Below are positions 6,259 to 13,328 of a DNA stretch of 14,860 nucleotides, one piece after another. This DNA comes from CAYWNK01 sp047639615. GTDB taxonomy: Bacteria > Planctomycetota > UBA1135 > GCA-002686595. The notes below the pieces were generated by a model that worked only from the letters and a program-made list of their open reading frames with translations, had not been told where the DNA came from and ran no database searches. Every line of letters begins with the position of its first letter. Within the stretch, counting starts at the first letter, position 1. The stretch spans positions 1 to 14,860 of the forward strand of contig JBLIOL010000111.1 of the NCBI GenBank assembly GCA_047639615.1. Direction: 5' to 3'. Made by a program: the position numbers and the translations under genes.

Positions 6259-8642
6259 GCGTGCTTCCGCCGGCGTTTGGGTCTAGCTTTGGACCGGTGA
6301 AGTCCATCAGCGTGTGCCTGCCTGTGCTGAACGGGGATGCCTTTCTGGAGCGGGTGCTCGAGGGCTTGGTGCGACAGCGCTGCACCATCAGCTGGGAGTT
6401 CTTGGTCGTCGACTGCGGCAGCACGGACCGCACCCTGGAGTTGATCACCAGTGCGGCCGAGCGCATGCCTGCGCCCGTGCGCGTGCACGGCATCCATCGC
6501 TCGGAGTTCAACCACGCGGATACGCGCAACCTGCTCTTTGCGCTGTCGGACGCCGACCTGTGCGTGTTCCTGACGGACGACGCTATTCCGGTGGGGGAGG
6601 ACTGGCTCACGACCTTCGCTTCTGTATTTGAGGATCAAGATGTCTGGGGCGCCTATCTGCGCAACACGCCGCGACCGGAGGCCGACGTGCTGGCGCGTTC
6701 ACTCTCCTCGGGTGACGAGGGCTACTCCGCCGACCGGCGTCGTATCACCTTCCCCGACTACAAGGACTTCGAACTGCTCACCGGCGATGAGAAGCGCACG
6801 CTCTTCACTTACAACGACACGGCTTCGGCTGTACGGCGTCAGGTATGGGAGCGTTTTCCCTACCCGCGCTGCGATTTCGGTGAGGACGTGCTGCTAGCCC
6901 GTGGCATGCTCGAGGGCGGCGGTACGGTTGTCTACGAGACCGCGGCCGTGATCCACCACAGCCATGAGTACGAGGCGGATGTGATCCGTGCGCGCTCGGC
7001 GGATGACTCGGCTTTCAACGCTCAGTGGCTGCAGCGGGTGTTGATTCAGGAGGACGGCAACATCGCCTCCATGCTCGACAATCTGCTGGCGGACGACGAG
7101 GCCTTCCTGCGCGAGGAAGACTATGCGGACGAGCGCTTGAAGGTTGAGCTCGAGCGCGCGCGGCCCCTGCGGCAAGCACTCTTGGAAGGCGCGCGCGAGG
7201 GCTCGAAGGAGAATCGGCGCTTCACTCTAGGTGCGGTACTCGCTGGCGCTCGGCCCAAGTTGCGCTGGTGCGCGGCGGCCGGGGGGCTCGCGGCCTTCGA
7301 GGGCTTGGCGCAGTGCTTAGACCAGCTCCGGCTAGAGGGTTGGGATGTGGCCGAAGGGCTCTTGGCTCCCGAGGACGCGGGACCCAACTTGCCCGGCGTT
7401 CAGATTATTGCAGGCGTGGACGCTTCCGTACGTGGCGCCTTTGAGGCTGCAGCCCATGGCAATCAGCCGACCCTGGTGCTCGTGACGCCTGCGGAGGCTG
7501 AGTCGTTTGGCCAGCGCAAGGCGGTGGTGTCGGCTTGGGAGCTAGCTCTGCCCGAGCGCGTACCGTCGCCGCCCTTCGCGAACCTGTGGCTTTCAGGGGT
7601 AACGCACGTGCCGCTCGAGCTCTTCATTTGGCGTACGGCCGATCAGCTGGACGAGCTGCGCGGCGCGCGCCAAAGCCAAGTGAACGCCACCGAGGAGCGC
7701 CGACGTGTGCTTCCCGTGCGCCTGCGCGGCCTTGCGGCGCGCTCCCTGCGCGCGCGCCCACACATCAGCTACGACGAGCCGGGAACCCTGGTTCGCGCTC
7801 TGCACAACGGTGCGCGCATCCTCGATCCCACGCGCGTGCTGATTCCCTGGTCCGGCGCGGCCGAGTGGGATATTACCAGCGCGGGCACGGGTCATCGCGT
7901 GCTGCTCATCCAGGTGGAGTGCCTCGGAGACGAGCCGGAAGTCCTGCTCGGCGGCCGCGCGAAGTTGAATGACGAGCCCTTCATCGGCCTGGGTACCTTC
8001 CGCATCATCGGCGACACGGAATGGCGCGTGTATCGCTTGCCCTTGATGCTTAAGCCGGGGCGCAACATCCTGCGCCTGGAAGGCCTGACCGTGGAAGGCA
8101 TCGAGACGATTCTGCGCGTGCTGCGAGTGGTCCTACTGGACCTAGCTCCCAAGCGTCGTCATAAGGGCCTGATCGAGGACACTTTCGACCTGCGCGGTCA
8201 TGACGGCGAGCTCAAGGCTGGACCCCGTGGGGGCGAGCTGCAGGATTGTGACCAGGTGCTGCTGGGTCCCAAGTCGGGCGCCGTGGAGTTTGCTGTGGAT
8301 GGCCATGTGGGGGGCGACTACGAGCTGCGCCTGGTGCTGCACTTCACCGCCGAGGAGACCACCCTGGTCATGCACGGGCGCCTGCTGGTGGACGGAGTCG
8401 CCACCGCACGCATCGGCCCGGTGCAAACTCCGGAAGGTGGCGGGAACGTGGAGCTGCGCTTCGCCATTCGCTTGCCTGGGGGTCGCAGCGTGCTACGTTT
8501 CGAAAATCGCAAGCGGCCCTTCGGCAACCTGGGCTTCCTGCGCATCCGGCGCCTTGTGCTCACGCCCAATGACGGCAGTCCGCTGATCCTTCCGACTCCC
8601 TTGCAGAAACTCCTCCAACTGCCGCCCCGGGTGGGCGTCTGA
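6255..8642 (+). CDS. Multi-domain GT2 glycosyltransferase with C-terminal beta-rich modules
   Basis: About 795 residues. The N-terminal GT2 domain (about 16-240) has 'ISVCLPVLNGDAFLERVLEG', 'EFLVVDCGSTDRTLELI', 'FNHADTRNLLFALSDADLCV' and 'FLTDDAIPVGEDWL', where the DD pair at about 108 is the metal/nucleotide site, then 'FGEDVLLARG' and a 'HHSHEY' motif. The 'FNHxxTRN' element is typical of rhamnosyltransferase-like GT2 enzymes. After a charged helical region (250-325) a Rossmann-like alpha/beta segment (about 333-460) of uncertain identity follows. Two beta-strand-rich modules (about 525-630 and 640-772) end in similar 'ILRLEGL...LRVVLLD' and 'VLRFENR...LRIRRLVLTP' patterns, suggesting duplicated carbohydrate-binding-like sandwiches. 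No signal peptide or membrane helix is seen, so it is cytoplasmic. Typical GT2 enzymes are about 300 residues, so more than half is extra. Acceptor unknown. Confidence 0.85.
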   Translation: MSVLPPAFGSSFGPVKSISVCLPVLNGDAFLERVLEGLVRQRCTISWEFLVVDCGSTDRTLELITSAAERMPAPVRVHGIHRSEFNHADTRNLLFALSDADLCVFLTDDAIPVGEDWLTTFASVFEDQDVWGAYLRNTPRPEADVLARSLSSGDEGYSADRRRITFPDYKDFELLTGDEKRTLFTYNDTASAVRRQVWERFPYPRCDFGEDVLLARGMLEGGGTVVYETAAVIHHSHEYEADVIRARSADDSAFNAQWLQRVLIQEDGNIASMLDNLLADDEAFLREEDYADERLKVELERARPLRQALLEGAREGSKENRRFTLGAVLAGARPKLRWCAAAGGLAAFEGLAQCLDQLRLEGWDVAEGLLAPEDAGPNLPGVQIIAGVDASVRGAFEAAAHGNQPTLVLVTPAEAESFGQRKAVVSAWELALPERVPSPPFANLWLSGVTHVPLELFIWRTADQLDELRGARQSQVNATEERRRVLPVRLRGLAARSLRARPHISYDEPGTLVRALHNGARILDPTRVLIPWSGAAEWDITSAGTGHRVLLIQVECLGDEPEVLLGGRAKLNDEPFIGLGTFRIIGDTEWRVYRLPLMLKPGRNILRLEGLTVEGIETILRVLRVVLLDLAPKRRHKGLIEDTFDLRGHDGELKAGPRGGELQDCDQVLLGPKSGAVEFAVDGHVGGDYELRLVLHFTAEETTLVMHGRLLVDGVATARIGPVQTPEGGGNVELRFAIRLPGGRSVLRFENRKRPFGNLGFLRIRRLVLTPNDGSPLILPTPLQKLLQLPPRVGV

Positions 8643-8645
8643 TTC

Positions 8646-9896
8646 ATGACACAGGCTCCCCGTAACTTTGAGGACCTAACCGTCGAGGCCAAGCCGGCTC
8701 TCTCCGACGCCGACCTGCCCTTTGTGTGCGTGATCGTGGTCAACTGCGATGGCCGCAGCATGCTCGAGACCTGTCTCGGAACCCTCGACCAGAGCGACTA
8801 CCCCAAGCAGAAGGTGCGCGTGGTCGTGGTCGACAACGGCAGCCGCGACAGCAGCGTCAACTGGCTGCGCCGTCAGCGCCCCTCCGTGCACGTGGTTGCG
8901 AACGATCGCAACCTAGGCTTTACGCCCGCCTGCAACCAAGGTGTGGCCGCCTCCGAAGGCGCCAGCGTATTGGTCTTTCTCAATAACGATGTGCGCGTGG
9001 AGCCCCAGTGGCTGCGCGAACTCGTGAGCCCCGTGGCTCGCGGCGACTGCGCCGCCACCGGCGCCAAGATGCTCGACCCCGAAGGCGTGCGCTTGGACCA
9101 TGCGGGCGGCGGCACGAACTATCACGGCATCGCTGTATCAAGCGGCTACGGCGAAGTCGCCGGCCCGGAGCATGACATCCCGCGCCGCTGCCTCTTCGCC
9201 TGCGGCGGAGCCATGGCCATGGACGCCGCCGCCTTTGCTGCCATCGGCGGATTCGACGACGAGTTCTTCGCCTATTACGATGACCTCGACATCGGCTGGC
9301 GCACGAACCTCGCCGGCTACGAGGTGCACTACGCACCGAAGGCCGTCTGCCGCCACGACCACTCCGGCACCAGCCGGCGCTTCCCCAAGGAACAGATCCG
9401 CCTACTGCAGGTGCGCAACGCCCTGCTCTGCTGCGTGTTCAATTACGGCGACGACTTCTTCGACGCCCTCTGGCCCACGATCCTCTCCGTCGCCGTGCGC
9501 CGCCACTGGATCTTCACGCGCATCAGCGACGTAAGCGAGTTCCGCATCGAGGAGACGCACCTGCGCAACGCAGGCCCCTTGGCGCGCTTCAAGCGCGCCG
9601 CTCTCGCCGCCTTGGGCAAGGGCCAGACCTATCCCATCGACCGCATCTCTATGGGCGACCTGGTCGGCATCAACGACGTGCTCGGTCGCTGGGACCACTG
9701 GATGGAACGCCGCGCCCAGATCCAGGCCCTGCGCAAGACCCCCGACAAGGACATCCTGCCGCTCTTCGAGAACCCGCTCTGGTGCATCGAAGGCGAGGCC
9801 GGCTACGTGCAACTCCAAGAGAGCATGCTACGCCGCGCAGGCCTCTACGACCTGCTCGCCAGCCACGAGCGCGAGGGGCCCGTGCCGTTCAAGTGA
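8646..9896 (+). CDS. GT2 glycosyltransferase, rhamnosyltransferase (WbbL-like) type
   Basis: 416 residues, ATG start 3 bp after the previous stop. GT2 motifs in order: 'VCVIVVNCDGRSMLETCL' (27-44), 'VVVVDNGSRDSSVNWL' (59-74), 'NDRNLGFTPACNQGV' (86-100), the metal-binding 'FLNNDVRVEPQWL' (111-123), the Gly-rich acceptor strand 'FACGGAMAMDAAAFAAIGGF', and 'EFFAYYDDLDIGWR' (206-219) with the catalytic Asp pair, then 'CRHDHSGTS'. The combination 'NLGF...N.G...FLNND...DIGWR' is characteristic of WbbL-like rhamnosyl and related transferases that act on lipid-linked glycans at the cytoplasmic membrane. The C-terminal 170 residues are not recognised. It is probably part of the three-gene glycan operon starting at 5479. 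Donor specificity is inference. Confidence 0.88.
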   Translation: MTQAPRNFEDLTVEAKPALSDADLPFVCVIVVNCDGRSMLETCLGTLDQSDYPKQKVRVVVVDNGSRDSSVNWLRRQRPSVHVVANDRNLGFTPACNQGVAASEGASVLVFLNNDVRVEPQWLRELVSPVARGDCAATGAKMLDPEGVRLDHAGGGTNYHGIAVSSGYGEVAGPEHDIPRRCLFACGGAMAMDAAAFAAIGGFDDEFFAYYDDLDIGWRTNLAGYEVHYAPKAVCRHDHSGTSRRFPKEQIRLLQVRNALLCCVFNYGDDFFDALWPTILSVAVRRHWIFTRISDVSEFRIEETHLRNAGPLARFKRAALAALGKGQTYPIDRISMGDLVGINDVLGRWDHWMERRAQIQALRKTPDKDILPLFENPLWCIEGEAGYVQLQESMLRRAGLYDLLASHEREGPVPFK

Positions 9897-9951
9897 TACC
9901 GTGCCGCGCTCGATTCTTCGGGCTGACCTACGGTTGAATCCCGCGTGTTCA

Positions 9952-9991
9952 CCCCCCCCGCGCCCCCCCCCCCCCCCCACCCCCCCCCCCC
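9952..9991. repeat. Poly-C tract (C8, C16 and C12 runs)
   Basis: Forty bases that are all C except for two G and one A: C8-G-C-G-C16-A-C12. It lies 18 bp before the ATG of the SagB-type gene, in the 113-bp gap after the glycosyltransferase gene. Runs this long slip readily during replication and are also error-prone in sequencing. The complementary strand can form G-quadruplexes. A phase-variable promoter role is possible but unproven. Confidence 0.9.
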
Positions 9992-10009
9992 GGCACAGTA
10001 TGCCCCAGT

Positions 10010-11704
10010 ATGCCCATGAACCCTGCTAACGCATCCTTAGAGGGCACGCTTGCCTACCACCAGCGCAGCAAGCACGCCCCGCAGCGCTTCGCGGCTTCGC
10101 CGGCCTATATGGATTGGGATACGCAGCCGGATCCATTCCGGACCTGGACGGGTGCTGAGCGCACGGAGTTGCCGTTGGTGGCGGAAGGCGTGCGGACAAG
10201 TTACCGCGAGCTTTTCTCTGCCGAGCCTGCTTCTTCGCGGCCCTTGGACCTGCCTAGCGTGTCGGGCTTCTTGGAGCTGTCCTTAGGGCTGACGGCTTGG
10301 AAGGAATACCAAGGCACGCGCTGGGCCCTGCGCGCGGATCCCTCCAGTGGCAACCTGCACCCGACCGAGGGCTATCTGATCACGGCGGGAGCTCCGGGCC
10401 TGGCCGGCGGCGTGCATCACTACCTCAGTCGGGATCATTTGCTCGAGCAACGCTGCGCTCTGGATGCAGCCGCTTGCGAGGTGCTGGCCGCGCAGCTCGG
10501 CGGTACGAGCTTCTTGGTGGGTCTCTCGTCGATCCACTGGCGCGAGGCTTGGAAGTATGGCGAGCGGGCCTTTCGCTACTGCCAGCACGATGTCGGCCAT
10601 GTGATCGGCACGCTGCGCTTCGCCGCAGCGGCCTTGGGCTGGTCCGTGCGCTTGTTGGTTGGCTTTGGCGACCGACAGGTGGCGAGTCTCTTGGGACTTG
10701 ACCGCGAGGCGGACCATGAGCAGCTGGATGACGCCGAGCGTGAACACCCTGACTGCCTGCTGCTGGTGACGACGCATGCGGGCCAAGCGGTCGTGCCCCT
10801 GGCGGCCAAGCTGGAGAGCCATGCGAGCGCACTGGTGGACGTGGTCGCGGCGGGCTCATGGTCTGGACGTCCCAGCGAGCTCAGTAGCGAGCACCTGGAG
10901 TGGGGCGCGATCGACCAAGTGGCGGACGCCACGCGCAGAGCGCCCTCGCCGAACGCTCCACGCTGGGAGGCGAGCCAGCGCGCGCCGCTATTCCCACCGA
11001 GCTGCGCGCTGCCCGCGCAACAGATCATTCGTCAGCGCAGGAGCGCGATGTCCCTCGACGGCAAATCGAGTCTCCCGCGGGATGTCTTCTATGCCATGCT
11101 CGAGCGCACCCTGCCCGCCAAGGGAGTCGCGCCCTTTGACGTTTTACCCTTCGCCCCGCGACTGCACTTGGGCATCTTCGTACACCTGGTCGAGGGCATC
11201 GAGCCCGGCCTGTACATCTTCGAGCGTTCAGAGCAGGTGCACGCGGGCCTGCTCGAAGAGCTTGGGAGCGAGGCCCCGTGGACACGTCCCGAGGGCTGCC
11301 CGGAGGGGCTGCGGCTTTTCCTCTTGGGTGCCAAGGATGTGCGCCGAGCGGCGCAGGCCGTGAGCTGCGATCAAGCCATCGCCGCCGACGGCGCTTTTAG
11401 TCTGGGGATGATCGCGGAGTACCGAGAAACCCTCGCCCGCGGTGCTCATCACTACCGCGACCTGTTCTGGGAGGCCGGCCTCATCGGGCAAACGCTCTAC
11501 CTAGAGGCCGAGGCTGCCGGCCTACGCGGCACCGGAATCGGCTGCTACTTCGACGATGCCTTCCACCAGCTAATGGGCCTCGAAAGCGATCGCTACCAGA
11601 GCCTGTATCACTTCACCATCGGCGGCCCACTAGAAGACACACGCCTCGCCACCCTGCCAGCCTACGCGCACTTGGGACCGGAGCGGACACAGCTCGGGGA
11701 CTAG
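10010..11704 (+). CDS. Tandem-domain SagB/ThcOx-family FMN oxidoreductase
   Basis: 564 residues carrying two nitroreductase-fold halves. The N-terminal half (about 15-260) opens with 'YHQRSKHAPQRFAASPAYMD' and 'QPDPFRTWTGAERTELPL', typical of large SagB/ThcOx homologues. It continues with 'RADPSSGNLHPTEGYLI' (108-124) and 'GERAFRYCQHDVGHVIGTLR' (184-203). The C-terminal half (about 333-564) begins with the FMN-phosphate motif 'IIRQRRSAMSLDG' and has 'DGAFSLGMIAEYRE', 'YRDLFWEAGLIGQTLYLEAE' and 'GLRGTGIGCYFDDAFHQLMG'. Characterised SagB enzymes oxidise azolines to azoles in peptide natural products, but many homologues stand alone. No cyclodehydratase, YcaO or precursor peptide gene is nearby, so the substrate is unknown. 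Start ATG 10010 or 10016 (ATGCCCATG); neither has a clear Shine-Dalgarno because the C-tract sits there. Confidence 0.85.
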   Translation: MPMNPANASLEGTLAYHQRSKHAPQRFAASPAYMDWDTQPDPFRTWTGAERTELPLVAEGVRTSYRELFSAEPASSRPLDLPSVSGFLELSLGLTAWKEYQGTRWALRADPSSGNLHPTEGYLITAGAPGLAGGVHHYLSRDHLLEQRCALDAAACEVLAAQLGGTSFLVGLSSIHWREAWKYGERAFRYCQHDVGHVIGTLRFAAAALGWSVRLLVGFGDRQVASLLGLDREADHEQLDDAEREHPDCLLLVTTHAGQAVVPLAAKLESHASALVDVVAAGSWSGRPSELSSEHLEWGAIDQVADATRRAPSPNAPRWEASQRAPLFPPSCALPAQQIIRQRRSAMSLDGKSSLPRDVFYAMLERTLPAKGVAPFDVLPFAPRLHLGIFVHLVEGIEPGLYIFERSEQVHAGLLEELGSEAPWTRPEGCPEGLRLFLLGAKDVRRAAQAVSCDQAIAADGAFSLGMIAEYRETLARGAHHYRDLFWEAGLIGQTLYLEAEAAGLRGTGIGCYFDDAFHQLMGLESDRYQSLYHFTIGGPLEDTRLATLPAYAHLGPERTQLGD

Positions 11705-11706
11705 GG

Positions 11707-11800
11707 TACGGAGTCAGGACAAGAACCAACGCCTACTCGCGAACAGGCGGCCGTCTCCGGTCAGTGGCGTCAAGGCGTTGGTTCCTGTCCTGACTCCGTA
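11707..11800. repeat. 28-bp near-perfect inverted repeat (REPIN/MITE-like)
   Basis: Arms at 11707-11734 (TACGGAGTCAGGACAAGAAC continuing CAACGCCT) and 11773-11800 are reverse complements at 27 of 28 positions. They enclose 38 bp. The GG/CC just outside partly extend the pairing. It begins 2 bp past the SagB-type stop codon, so it could also end that transcript, but there is no U-tract and the arms are far longer than a terminator needs. The outer sequence GGTACGG.G.CAGGA.CAA..ACC recurs in reverse orientation at about 13104-13123. This suggests a dispersed repeat, possibly related to REP-type elements spread by RAYT (Y1) transposases. Confidence 0.85.
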
Positions 11801-11858
11801 TCCGAGAAATCTGGATTGCGCTGTAAGCTCGCGCGTGCGAGTGCAACCAACGGATCAG

Positions 11859-12395
11859 ATGCACACCGTGGACCCCAACAACTCCCGCCAGCAGTTCGCT
11901 GAGCTGCTGCATCAGCACCAGCGCATCGTGGCCAAGGTCGCCTCGGTCTACAGCTATGGGGCTCAGGAGCGCGAGGACTTGTCCCAGGAGATCATCCTGC
12001 AGCTCTGGCGCGCCTGGCCGGGCTTTCGGGCGGAGTCGAGCTTTGCCACTTGGGCCTTCCGAGTGGCGCTCAATACGGCCCTATTCCAGCGCCGTAAGTC
12101 GCACAAGGGCCGAGTAGCCTCCTTGGAGGACGGCTCTTCCGAGCCGGCCGCGCCTAAGGCCGCCGACCCGGCTGAGGCGCGCGAGGACATTGAGCTCTTG
12201 CAAGGGTGCATCCGCGCCCTACCCGAATTGGATCGCGCGTTGGTGCTGATGCACTTGGAGGCGCGGCCCCAAGGGGAGATCGCCGAGTTCACCGGCCTGT
12301 CCGTGGGCAACGTCGGCGTCCGCCTGCATCGAATTCGCCACACCCTGCGCGAGTGTTTGAGCGCGCACGGATACACCGAGGAGCCAAGCACATGA
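11859..12395 (+). CDS. ECF-like sigma-70 family RNA polymerase sigma factor
   Basis: 178 residues from the ATG at 11859. This start is chosen because the earlier in-frame GTG at 11778 lies inside the inverted repeat and the extra 27 residues do not fit the family. Region 2 (about 10-80) has 'FAELLHQHQRIVAKVASVYS', 'REDLSQEIILQLWRAWPGFR' and 'SSFATWAFRVALNTALFQRRK', the core-binding and -10 recognition helices. A Pro/Ala/acidic linker follows. Region 4 (about 115-170) has 'LLQGCIRALPELDRALVLMH', 'GEIAEFTGLSVGNVGVRLHR' and 'IRHTLRECL', the helix-turn-helix that reads the -35 element. It lacks region 1 and most of region 3, as ECF factors do. Its TGA overlaps the ATG of the next gene (ATGA), so the membrane protein downstream is the likely regulatory partner. 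Confidence 0.9.
   Translation: MHTVDPNNSRQQFAELLHQHQRIVAKVASVYSYGAQEREDLSQEIILQLWRAWPGFRAESSFATWAFRVALNTALFQRRKSHKGRVASLEDGSSEPAAPKAADPAEAREDIELLQGCIRALPELDRALVLMHLEARPQGEIAEFTGLSVGNVGVRLHRIRHTLRECLSAHGYTEEPST
12378..12383 (+). promoter_or_regulatory. Ribosome binding site deciding the 12392 start
   Basis: GAGGAG ends 8 bp before the ATG at 12392. It is one of few good Shine-Dalgarno sequences in the window and supports this ATG over the longer in-frame upstream extension that begins at 12206 inside the sigma gene. Confidence 0.7.
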
Positions 12396-13090
12396 ACGAG
12401 AATTCCATCGAGCACATCTGGCAGACCGCCGGCGAGGAAGGGGCCCTGAGCCAGGAGCAACTGATCGCTGCCTTGCAGCCGCGCGCGGCGCATGCCGCGC
12501 GGGATTTACGGCGCCAGGTCTGGTCCTATCTGCTCTTGCAACTGGGCACCTTGCTGCTGGTGGGGGCGAACCTTCAGGGCTATTGGCACAACCCTCTTAT
12601 GCGCAGCATCGAGTTGGGCGTAGGTCTCGCGGCCCTGGCCTTCGCGATCCACGGGGTGCGCCTGCACGGCGAGGTGCAGCACCTCGACCGCATGGACCAG
12701 AGCTTCGAAGCTGCCCTGCAGGGTCGACTAGCCTTCTATCGCTCCCACGCGGACACCTGGATATGGCTGGCGGCCTTGTCGGTGGTCGGGTTCACCTTCG
12801 CGCTCAACTCCATGGTCGACAACGTCGACGGCAGCTACCGGATCAATCACCCGGCCATCTTCGCCGGGGTGCAGGTCGGCATGCTGCTGGCGCTCGTGGC
12901 GAGCTTCCGCCTGGCCTACGAACCGCACCTGCGCCAGGCCCGAGCCGCGCTGGCCGATCTTGAGGCTCAGGTGCTAGACCGGGCGCTCCACGTAGATGAC
13001 GGCTTGAAGCGACTCAGCCGTTGGAAGTTCGTGCTCGCGGCTGTGCTCACCACGTCCCTGGTTCTCGGCGCCTGGGTGGCATTGAAGTAG
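12392..13090 (+). CDS. Five-helix membrane protein coupled to the sigma factor, possible anti-sigma
   Basis: 232 residues. A soluble N-terminal segment of about 45 residues (IEHIWQTAGEEGALSQEQLI...) is followed by five hydrophobic segments, beginning near 'WSYLLLQLGTLLLVGANL', 'SIELGVGLAALAFAIHGVRL', 'WIWLAALSVVGFTFALNSMV', 'PAIFAGVQVGMLLALVASFR' and 'KFVLAAVLTTSLVLGAWVAL'. I do not recognise a named family. There is no zinc-binding HxxxCxxC anti-sigma motif in the N-terminus. Small multi-helix proteins encoded directly after ECF sigma genes with a start/stop overlap are often membrane regulators of that sigma, which is the main reason for the suggestion. The N-terminal cytoplasmic segment is the natural place for sigma binding if so. 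Confidence 0.72.
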   Translation: MNENSIEHIWQTAGEEGALSQEQLIAALQPRAAHAARDLRRQVWSYLLLQLGTLLLVGANLQGYWHNPLMRSIELGVGLAALAFAIHGVRLHGEVQHLDRMDQSFEAALQGRLAFYRSHADTWIWLAALSVVGFTFALNSMVDNVDGSYRINHPAIFAGVQVGMLLALVASFRLAYEPHLRQARAALADLEAQVLDRALHVDDGLKRLSRWKFVLAAVLTTSLVLGAWVALK

Positions 13091-13096
13091 TGCTAG

Positions 13097-13127
13097 TGGA
13101 GGTTTTGTTCCTGGCACCGTACCTCCA
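13097..13127. repeat. Short inverted repeat resembling the 11707-11800 arms
   Basis: TGGAGGT (13097-13103) pairs with ACCTCCA (13121-13127) around a 17-nt loop. Read on the minus strand, the loop-side sequence GGTACGGTGCCAGGAACAAA is close to the start of the 11707-11800 inverted repeat (GGTACGGAGTCAGGACAAGA). It lies just after the stop of the five-helix membrane protein. It has no U-tract, so it reads better as a REP-like copy than as a terminator. Confidence 0.55.
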
Positions 13128-13328
13128 TGTATTCCGCTAGGGCTTGCAGAGGCCACGGCACTGGAGCAGGCGGGCGATGTCCTCGCTACTGAGCTGAAGC
13201 AGCAGCTCGCCGCGGCCGGCGCCCGCGCCCGTGCCCTGGCCTCACCAGGGACGAGTGGCACGTGGCCGGGTTCCGAGGGATCCGGAGGGTGAGTGAGGGG
13301 CGCTAGCGCGTACCCTCTGCGGCTCCTC

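Noticed and set aside
9952..11704. Azole-peptide (TOMM) biosynthetic cluster around the SagB-like gene
   Set aside because: No YcaO/cyclodehydratase, precursor peptide or dedicated exporter next to it; neighbours are glycosyltransferases and a sigma factor.
12206..12391. Upstream extension of the five-helix membrane protein gene
   Set aside because: The added 62 residues are an Arg/Pro-rich out-of-frame reading of the sigma factor gene; the ATG at 12392 has a good ribosome binding site and the ATGA overlap.
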